DNA of 10,962 nucleotides from Candidatus Bathyarchaeota archaeon (lineage in GTDB: Archaea; Thermoproteota; Bathyarchaeia; 40CM-2-53-6): positions 1 through 10,962 of the forward strand of contig VBBH01000137.1 of the NCBI GenBank assembly GCA_005888695.1, read 5' to 3'. A program made the translations under genes and the position numbers. The notes under the pieces are model-generated. The model had not been told where the DNA came from. It worked only from the letters and a program-made list of their open reading frames with translations, and ran no database searches. Each line of letters opens with the position of its first letter. Within the stretch, counting starts at the first letter, position 1. Shown here in pieces: positions 6,953 through 10,962 of this stretch.

Positions 6953-7402
6953 ATGTCTACGGTTCAACAGAGACACAATCTTCAGAATTCGGCATCGTCC
7001 AACATCAAAATCGTTCGCATCATTACCGCAATCCAAGTCATAAGACTTGCAGGGATCCAGTTGTTCCTAAAATGACAAGCCGGGACATTCCCAAGTTACT
7101 TCGTGTATCCTTTCGGGGTCGGAGACCTGTTTATCGGACTGTTCGCGCTACCAATAGCCTACCTGCTCCGCACTGGAGGAACTAGAAAGTACGCCCTTGT
7201 GATGGCGTGGAACTCGGTTGGACTAGCGGATCTCCTGTTCGCTTCGACGGTCGCTTCATATGGAGGGCTCAATCCGACAATAATGACCGATCTTCAAACC
7301 GCACTAGTTGTAGTACCAGTCAGTATTCTCCTGCATTGTGTTAGCGTCGCTTTACTCTTTACAAAACCTCTCAAACAGTTCTTCTCCGAATCTAGTGTCT
7401 GA
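6953..7402 (+). pseudogene. Small four-helix membrane protein gene interrupted by an in-frame TGA at codon 41
   Basis: From the ATG at 6953 the frame encodes 40 residues ending IQVIRLAGIQLFLK, then TGA (7073-7075), then continues in the same frame with QAGTFPSYFVYPFGVGDLFIGL to a TGA stop at 7402. The parts on both sides read as one membrane protein: helices fall near the end of the first part and at GDLFIGLFALPIAYLL, ALVMAWNSVGLADLLFAS and LVVVPVSILLHCVSVALLF. The order (arginine-bearing first helix, G-x-x-P-x-x-F, a PxGxGD motif, then AWNxxGLxDLL) matches my recollection of an uncharacterised family of small membrane proteins. The intact downstream piece alone, from a GTG at 7103, would be 99 residues and lack the first helix. 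A Trp TGG changed to TGA is the simplest cause. TGA ends the ABC ATPase and another gene here, so codon reassignment is unlikely. A sequencing error also remains possible. Confidence 0.65.
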
Positions 7403-8066
7403 CGTTTCTGCGAGTGAAATGAACATCCAGATGGCTCGGGATGATGAAATAGACCGCCGCGGAGGCGTAGAGAACCATGCTCAGCCATGTGCTGACGAAG
7501 GACAAAACTATGGCAGCCGTGAAGATGATCGGACCGGTGATTATTCTCCTGCCAGCTATGCTCACAATGTGCTGGTCCAAGTCACGGTCAACGAGTCGGT
7601 GCCCGGAGGTAACGTACCACCAGATTGTACGAAGTAAGATACTGCAAAGCATGAGATTACCTCCGTACAGGATCACTGCCGCCTGATCGGTCAGGTTTCT
7701 GCCTAGAAGGGCCGTGGTGAATGGGAGCAAGCCGACGGATATCAAGAAGGCTATGTTGATCCAGAGAAGTATCCGATCAGTCCGTCGAACATAATGGAAT
7801 AGGTTGTGATGACCGACCCAATAAACGCCAAGGATTACAAAACTGATTATGTACGTAAGCACTGCCGGAAGTAGGCCGGACAATTGGCCGAGCTCATCGA
7901 TCAGTTGTTGTGTAGGTGGTTCATTCCCGGAAGGCTGCGTGATCACTGGAATGGTGAGGCTTAGAACTAGGATTGTCATGACAGTTGCAAAGATACCATC
8001 CGTGAGAGCTTCGATCCTGTTTTTGCCAAGCCCAAGAGTCTCATCTCTTTCGGAGGAGGCCATCAT
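7392..8066 (-). CDS. TMEM175 (DUF1211) family potassium-channel-like membrane protein
   Basis: A 224-residue integral membrane protein of the TMEM175/DUF1211 family. Characterised prokaryotic members are tetrameric potassium-selective channels lacking the classical TVGYG filter. The first helix carries the family signature in altered form: RIEALTDGIFA (17-27) instead of R-x3-F-S-D-x3-A, keeping Arg17, Asp23 and Ala27 but with Leu and Thr for Phe and Ser. The block VYWVGHHNLFHYVRRTDR (81-98), then a helix ending GLLPFTTALLG (112-122), is very typical. Six helices are visible, near 20-40, 65-85, 98-120, 127-150, 172-192 and 194-211. The frame extends upstream to 8153, but the extra 29 residues are basic and unlike the family. 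The ATG at 8066 (or 8063) has a TATA-like box about 33 nt before it, so I take 8066. The 3' end overlaps the convergent membrane gene by 11 bp. Confidence 0.9.
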   Translation of the reverse strand: MMASSERDETLGLGKNRIEALTDGIFATVMTILVLSLTIPVITQPSGNEPPTQQLIDELGQLSGLLPAVLTYIISFVILGVYWVGHHNLFHYVRRTDRILLWINIAFLISVGLLPFTTALLGRNLTDQAAVILYGGNLMLCSILLRTIWWYVTSGHRLVDRDLDQHIVSIAGRRIITGPIIFTAAIVLSFVSTWLSMVLYASAAVYFIIPSHLDVHFTRRNVRH

Positions 8067-8093
8067 TGCCAAGCGGTGAAGTGGATTGAAACC

Positions 8094-8105
8094 TTCTTTA
8101 TGTTT
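8094..8105 (-). promoter_or_regulatory. TATA-like box for the TMEM175 gene
   Basis: Read on the minus strand this is AAACATAAAGAA, centred about 33 nt before the ATG at 8066. It implies a near-leaderless transcript and supports the shorter start. The core CATAAAG is also found before the ribbon-helix-helix-like gene. Confidence 0.4.
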
Positions 8106-8200
8106 TGGCGCGCAGTTTCTTCGGAGGAGCCGGGTCCACTCCCGGGTTCTCATTCAGATGACAAGAAAAGGCGACCTTACATCGTCCGTCCTATGCTAGA

Positions 8201-8479
8201 TCACTTCTTGAACTGTTTGCAATCACACTTGTACCCGTACCCCGAATACTCGCACCGCGGAGAGTGTATTGTCGCAGGGTGTGTACAACTTGAGCAGTAC
8301 TCTTGTCCCACCATCTGACCAGAGGGTCCACCAATACCAGGACAGACTTTGTGTACCATGCGATCCTCTTGCCTGCCCTTCAGACCTGTCTTCATCTTCA
8401 CAACGACCACATCCTCCTCCGGGAGCCGAATGGGATTGTGACACTTCGGACACAGGTTCTTGCTCAAGGATGTGGACAT
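8201..8479 (-). CDS. Small double zinc-binding protein (hypothetical)
   Basis: A 92-residue protein that I do not recognise as a named family, but with a clear metal-binding layout. Cysteines fall at 10, 13, 46, 62, 65, 76, 85 and 87, with His14, His43, His67 and His72. The N-terminal C-P-K-C knuckle with His43/Cys46 could form one site. The C-terminal pattern C-x2-C-x-H-x4-H-x3-C-x8-C-x-C followed by KQF resembles small archaeal zinc-finger proteins. No membrane segment is present, so it should be a soluble intracellular protein, perhaps binding nucleic acid or a partner protein; that is inference. The ATG at 8479 precedes the first knuckle by only nine codons. T/A-rich elements lie 18-34 nt upstream. 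It ends with TGA, which supports TGA being a normal stop codon here. Confidence 0.7.
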   Translation of the reverse strand: MSTSLSKNLCPKCHNPIRLPEEDVVVVKMKTGLKGRQEDRMVHKVCPGIGGPSGQMVGQEYCSSCTHPATIHSPRCEYSGYGYKCDCKQFKK

Positions 8480-8711
8480 AGCAGAGCTGCTCGATTATGC
8501 TAACCAGGACATTAAAGAGGATGAATCAGAACGGCGAAACCGTCTTGCATTAGTGTACCTTCGACGAGGGATAAGCAAAGATCGGCTGCTGTTAGCCATG
8601 TCCAAGAATCGAGGTATCCATTTCTTTCTCAGGATTCCCATTTCTGCCCATTCGGTGTCCCTCATTTCCAATGACTGGCTTTCCCAAGAATTCGCGTACC
8701 CGGATGTGTGA
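8472..8711 (+). CDS. Possible small charged protein (hypothetical, doubtful)
   Basis: A reading frame starting at GTG 8472 (or TTG 8460) whose first 50 residues look like a real soluble helical protein: DIAELLDYANQDIKEDESER, then LALVYLRRGISKDRLLLAMS. The second part, after about residue 53, is less protein-like. Against it, the start overlaps the 5' end of the divergent zinc-binding gene by 8 bp, leaving no room for separate promoters, and no clear TATA or Shine-Dalgarno site precedes it. The opposite strand also has an open frame here, rich in Ser and Arg, which looks like a shadow. I recognise no family. Without this gene, 8480-8797 would be a 318-nt stretch with no coding content. Confidence 0.3.
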   Translation: MDIAELLDYANQDIKEDESERRNRLALVYLRRGISKDRLLLAMSKNRGIHFFLRIPISAHSVSLISNDWLSQEFAYPDV

Positions 8712-8797
8712 TACGAGATGCTAGGACCCGCCCCGCTCGGTATACGCCCAGCACATATGGAAAATAGAGAGAGGAATACCTCCTGCAATCGAGGGAT

Positions 8798-9115
8798 CTA
8801 GAACATGTTCGAGCCGCACTTTCGACAGTGAATTGCCGACTCATAGTTCAACATGTAGCAATGTCGACACCTTACCTTCGGAACGGGGGGCCTGTCCCAG
8901 CGGCCATAGCCGGACAAGCCCAATGCCAAGCATGCAATCCCTAACGTCAAAACGAACCAGCCGGTCACAAGATAGAAAATGTTCGCCGTCCAGGAAGCTA
9001 TCAACGCTATCCCTATCATCATTATCAATAGACCGAATCCCATTATCCAAAAACCAATGTTGTTCGGTCCGTAGGACTGCATACGCAACCTAAAGGGAGG
9101 ATTATCGGTCCACAT
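8798..9115 (-). CDS. Two-helix membrane protein with C-terminal zinc ribbon (hypothetical)
   Basis: A 105-residue protein with two hydrophobic helices, near 20-41 and 46-68, separated by a very short turn, followed by a basic linker and a zinc-ribbon knuckle pair: C83-x2-C86 and C97-x2-C100. Both termini should be on the same side of the membrane, most likely the cytoplasm, so the ribbon would be a membrane-anchored cytosolic metal-binding head. No named family is recognised; such membrane plus zinc-ribbon proteins are frequent in archaea and mostly uncharacterised. The ATG at 9115 is used; an internal ATG at 9082 (94 residues) would keep all features and has an A/T-rich GATAAT about 24 nt before it, so the true start is open. 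The upstream minus-strand frame described separately overlaps its first 73 nt. Confidence 0.72.
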   Translation of the reverse strand: MWTDNPPFRLRMQSYGPNNIGFWIMGFGLLIMMIGIALIASWTANIFYLVTGWFVLTLGIACLALGLSGYGRWDRPPVPKVRCRHCYMLNYESAIHCRKCGSNMF

Positions 9116-9429
9116 CGAAACGATGTTGTTACTTCTCTTTTGACCATTAAGGTTCCTACTAGCACCAAATTCAACGCGAGCCCCATTGAGGATCGTGCCT
9201 TTTGAAGGATCGTAAAGTGCACTTGGTCCACAGGAATTTCCGAGACTTCACATTTAGAACCCAAGCTTATCATCCAGATCTGTGGGCTGGAGAATGACGG
9301 ATCGAAGTTGAAAATCACGAGGAATGGCACCGAACAATCCGATTCCAAAGAGGCCTCCAAAACGGAGAGGATCACATGGCATTCTGAGCACTCTGGCCAA
9401 TGTGCGTTCAGACCCAGTGCCGAAATCAT
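9043..9429 (-). CDS. Possible 128-residue hypothetical protein (doubtful)
   Basis: An open frame from an ATG at 9429 with mixed, gene-like codon use. Its N-terminal part includes a C-x2-C pair (ECSECHVI) and alternating hydrophobic stretches such as SVPFLVIFNFDPSF and IWMISLGSKCEVSEIPVDQV that could form beta strands. The C-terminal third is less convincing and its last 73 nt overlap, in another frame, the 5' end of the membrane zinc-ribbon gene. No Shine-Dalgarno site is seen; an A/T-rich AAAATTCT lies about 15-25 nt before the ATG, closer than usual for a TATA box. I recognise no family. If it is not a gene, 9116-9503 is a non-coding stretch of nearly 400 nt in which I see nothing else. Confidence 0.35.
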   Translation of the reverse strand: MISALGLNAHWPECSECHVILSVLEASLESDCSVPFLVIFNFDPSFSSPQIWMISLGSKCEVSEIPVDQVHFTILQKARSSMGLALNLVLVGTLMVKREVTTSFRCGPIILPLGCVCSPTDRTTLVFG

Positions 9430-9503
9430 TGCAGAGGGAAGTTAGAATTTTCTCAAAGAAAACCGGGGCTTAGCAGTCGACGATACGAAACTTCTTGCTC
9501 TGG

Positions 9504-9809
9504 TTAGCGGCGGGAATTCCGGAAGTACAGTGACTGATACCGCTCAGATCCACGACCGTTACCATTGCCTGCTTTCACCCGAGCCAAGCTGGGCGCAGTA
9601 CTCGCAATTTCTCCGTTGGAGAGAGCTCCGGAACTCGAAGTTTGAGCGAAAGAGTTGACTGTCGAGGCTCTCTCTGTCAGATTCACGCGGGCCCATTCAG
9701 GGATAATGACGGCCCGAATCAGTTCCTGGACTTTGATACCGCGGTCTCGAGCCTCGCTCGAGAGCAACGCGTAACTCTCGTTGCCTATTGAAAGCATGAA
9801 CTTCGCCAT
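9504..9809 (-). CDS. Ribbon-helix-helix-like small protein with disordered tail
   Basis: A 101-residue protein. The first 41 residues, MAKFMLSIGNESYALLSSEA to PEWAR, form one beta strand and two helices with the spacing of a ribbon-helix-helix DNA-binding domain: strand KFMLSIG, helix ESYALLSSEARDRG, then VQELIRAVIIPEW. Ribbon-helix-helix proteins act as dimers that insert the strand into the DNA major groove; many are antitoxins or repressors. The rest (42-101) is Ser, Gly and Asn rich and probably disordered. No toxin-like partner gene adjoins it. The ATG at 9809 lies about 24 nt after a TATA-like box, implying a leaderless transcript. It could autoregulate or control the divergent PH-domain gene, since a dyad lies between them, but this is only inference. 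Confidence 0.68.
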   Translation of the reverse strand: MAKFMLSIGNESYALLSSEARDRGIKVQELIRAVIIPEWARVNLTERASTVNSFAQTSSSGALSNGEIASTAPSLARVKAGNGNGRGSERYQSLYFRNSRR

Positions 9810-9827
9810 CAGAATGCTCTCCCTTGC

Positions 9828-9838
9828 TTTATGAAATT
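9828..9838 (-). promoter_or_regulatory. TATA-like box for the ribbon-helix-helix-like gene
   Basis: Read on the minus strand this is AATTTCATAAA, centred about 24 nt before the ATG at 9809, which fits leaderless transcription. Confidence 0.45.
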
Positions 9839-9974
9839 CAGGCCGGGAATGGATGCTGATCTAATTTCGTCGGATGGTTTGGATACTGGCATAAGCTGCG
9901 CACCATTTAAGACGGCGGGAACCTAATAACCATACAAGAATTTTAGATTCGAACTGAAAAACTAACCAGACCAG

Positions 9975-9991
9975 ATAGTGTCCTGCACTAT
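9975..9991. repeat. Perfect inverted repeat upstream of the PH-domain gene, possible operator
   Basis: ATAGTG, a 5-nt spacer (TCCTG), then CACTAT: a perfect 6-bp dyad, extendable by one G-T pair. It ends 12 bp before the TATA box at 10003, where a bound regulator could affect promoter opening. The neighbouring divergent gene encodes a ribbon-helix-helix-like protein. The rest of 9839-10002 shows no gene. Confidence 0.4.
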
Positions 9992-10002
9992 TCACCGTCG
10001 AG

Positions 10003-10010
10003 TTTTATAG
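10003..10010 (+). promoter_or_regulatory. TATA box upstream of the PH-domain/zinc-ribbon gene
   Basis: TTTTATAG, a strong archaeal TATA match. Transcription would start near 10030-10035, leaving a leader of about 70 nt before the ATG at 10101, unusually long for this window. No ATG, GTG or TTG precedes 10101 in frame after the TAG at 10008. Confidence 0.5.
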
Positions 10011-10100
10011 AGGCAGTATCTGCAGTCACTTTTCAGGCGGGAACAGGGTACTCCAACGCCCAAATCCTCCGAGTCCCAGAACAATCCAGAGCCGATATCG

Positions 10101-10619
10101 ATGGAAGCGGTCCCCTCAGACATAAGCAAGATTCTTGGGCCAAGCGAGCAGGTCCAACTATTCATCAAAGAAAAGATCTATCATCCTAAGATCAACGTCG
10201 ACTCGGTCGTGTTAACTAATCAGCGAATAATCCTGAGACATCCCCATGCCCTTGGAATGAAGAAGGACTACACTGATTACTCGTATGCGGACATTGCGAA
10301 TGCTATCTTCGACAAGGGATTGCTACGATCCTCAGTAAAATGTGTCCTGAGGTTCGGTGGTGACCCGCTCCACCTTGGAGACCTTCCAAATTCAGCCGCA
10401 GAGAAGGCCTACGGGATCATAAGAGAAAACATTGCCAGGTTCCAGAATCCACTAACGGTCGGAGCGTATGGCATGGCGCCAGTCTCCTACCCCGCATACC
10501 AGCAACAGGCAACAGCTTCCGCAGTAGCCGCTGCTGCGGCCGGACCAGTCTGCAAGAAATGCGGTGGAACGAGCGCACGAGGCTCTAGATTCTGTTCCTC
10601 GTGCGGACACTCGCTCTAG
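10101..10619 (+). CDS. PH-domain protein with C-terminal zinc ribbon
   Basis: A 172-residue protein. Residues about 10-115 look like a prokaryotic pleckstrin-homology (YokE/bPH-like) domain: SVVLTNQRIILRHPHALG (35-52) is the hallmark strand pair, followed by YSYADIANAIFDKGLL (60-75) and a long C-terminal helix (98-114). A flexible Tyr/Gln/Ala-rich linker (120-148, with an alanine run) joins it to a zinc ribbon with C151-x2-C154 and C165-x2-C168, ending six residues before the C-terminus in the common CSSCGHSL form. Prokaryotic PH-like domains bind proteins or membranes and rarely have known roles; the zinc ribbon probably mediates contacts. No transmembrane helix or signal peptide is seen. 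The ATG at 10101 has no Shine-Dalgarno site and follows an apparent leader of about 70 nt; it is the first usable start after the upstream in-frame stop. Confidence 0.82.
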   Translation: MEAVPSDISKILGPSEQVQLFIKEKIYHPKINVDSVVLTNQRIILRHPHALGMKKDYTDYSYADIANAIFDKGLLRSSVKCVLRFGGDPLHLGDLPNSAAEKAYGIIRENIARFQNPLTVGAYGMAPVSYPAYQQQATASAVAAAAAGPVCKKCGGTSARGSRFCSSCGHSL

Positions 10620-10862
10620 CGCGATACCTTCCGACAGGGCCCTATCATCAGACACTCGTGCTGCTTGTTCGCATATCTGGCCCCCCGAACAAACCCCAGT
10701 CGGCCAAAGGAGACTTTTTTTTCAAAATGGAAATCCAGCACGCTATCGGGCTAACATCCCGGATTCGTGTCGAATCTCGCAAGACCCCCGTCCAGACGCG
10801 GGTTTCAAAGAGGCAGTTACGAAGGTCTATAGCCTAGTTCCAAGGCCATTCTCGACCAGCCG
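10620..10862. other. Intergenic region after the PH-domain gene
   Basis: About 240 nt with no convincing gene. It contains the T8 tract at 10715-10722, a perfect short hairpin GATTCG-TGT-CGAATC at 10762-10776, and an imperfect one around 10785-10807. No tRNA cloverleaf can be assembled. Frames that cross it are low-quality shadows. Confidence 0.4.
10715..10722 (+). terminator. T8 tract, possible archaeal terminator
   Basis: Eight consecutive T residues on the plus strand, 95 nt after the stop of the PH-domain gene. Archaeal RNA polymerase often terminates on such tracts. No strong hairpin precedes it. Confidence 0.35.
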
Positions 10863-10872
10863 AGAGGAGGTG
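10863..10872 (+). promoter_or_regulatory. Shine-Dalgarno site before the last gene
   Basis: AGAGGAGGTG contains GGAGGTG, a near-perfect complement to the 16S rRNA 3' end, 11 nt before the ATG at 10884. It is the strongest ribosome-binding site in the window and fixes this start. Confidence 0.6.
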
Positions 10873-10883
10873 CAGTTAGACCG

Positions 10884-10962
10884 ATGAGTCAGAGAGGCTC
10901 GGGTTATGGTAGTCCAAGACAGATGTACAAGGCAACTTGTTCAGATTGCGGCAAGGAGACGG
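10884..10962 (+). CDS. Zinc-ribbon domain protein, N-terminal fragment (cut by window edge)
   Basis: The first 26 codons of a gene that runs off the right edge: a short Ser/Gly-rich start, then RQMYKATCSDCGKET. The Q-M-Y-x-A-x-C-x2-C-G-K-E-T segment is the first half of a widespread small zinc-ribbon family seen in archaea and candidate-phyla bacteria, whose second C-x2-C pair normally follows 15-20 residues later, outside this window. The function of the family is not known. A strong Shine-Dalgarno site 11 nt upstream supports the ATG. It is the fourth zinc-ribbon-type gene in about 2.8 kb, though not obviously co-transcribed with the others. Confidence 0.72.
   Translation, partial: MSQRGSGYGSPRQMYKATCSDCGKET

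Noticed and set aside
7073..7075. Selenocysteine at the in-frame TGA
   Set aside because: The surrounding protein is a membrane helix family with no redox motif and no convincing downstream SECIS-like structure; a nonsense change is simpler.
8495..8788. 97-residue minus-strand frame
   Set aside because: Ser/Arg-rich and shadow-like, no promoter or ribosome site; the opposite-strand frame at 8472-8711 is the better candidate.
9504..9809. Toxin-antitoxin system based on the ribbon-helix-helix-like protein
   Set aside because: No adjacent same-strand toxin-like gene of RelE, PIN or MazF type is visible, and the long disordered tail lacks a recognisable toxin-binding segment.
9914..10044. GGCGGGAAC occurring twice (9914-9922 and 10036-10044), with a GGCGGGAA copy near 9509
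   Set aside because: Too short and not regularly placed relative to promoters; chance similarity is plausible in this base composition.
10762..10776. Hairpin GATTCG-TGT-CGAATC resembling part of a tRNA T-arm
   Set aside because: No acceptor, D or anticodon stems can be built around it, and the 3-nt loop does not fit a T-loop.

Overview
The window looks like ordinary chromosome from a mesophilic archaeon, most plausibly a Thermoproteota lineage of the Nitrososphaeria/Bathyarchaeia type. That placement is inference. The support is: A/T-rich TATA-like boxes about 24-35 nt before start codons with little or no leader, few Shine-Dalgarno sites, TTG starts, many very small zinc-ribbon proteins, and a zinc-ribbon gene at the right edge of a type common in such genomes. 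Base composition is balanced. I saw no rRNA, tRNA, CRISPR array, insertion sequence or phage gene.

Left part (1-3468): the C-terminal half of a DEAD-box RNA helicase with an Arg-rich tail enters from the left edge, followed by a PhnB-like VOC protein on its own TATA promoter. On the minus strand, a tandem-GNAT acetyltransferase overlaps the start of a C45-family N-terminal-nucleophile acyltransferase/hydrolase by 8 nt, so the two are very probably co-transcribed.

Centre (3570-6853): a tight three-gene ABC-2 exporter operon (ATPase plus two different permeases, overlapping by 4 and 10 nt) runs divergently from the GNAT/C45 pair. A second VOC protein follows with its own promoter. An acyltransferase pair next to an ABC-2 exporter, flanked by glyoxalase-fold proteins, could be a small-molecule modification/export neighbourhood, but nothing in the sequence proves it.

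Right part (6953-10962): a small membrane protein gene carries an in-frame TGA at codon 41, yet family-like sequence continues in the same frame on both sides. It converges, with an 11-bp overlap, on a TMEM175-type (DUF1211) channel gene. Beyond lie small proteins: a double zinc-binding protein, a two-helix membrane protein with a zinc-ribbon tail, a ribbon-helix-helix-like protein, a PH-domain protein with a C-terminal zinc ribbon, and the start of another zinc-ribbon protein. The intergenic region between the ribbon-helix-helix-like gene and the PH-domain gene holds a perfect dyad just upstream of a TATA box.

The strongest oddities are the interrupted membrane gene, the C45/GNAT pair beside the exporter, the dense run of zinc-ribbon proteins and the dyad. 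I did not find a clearly novel defence or mobile system.
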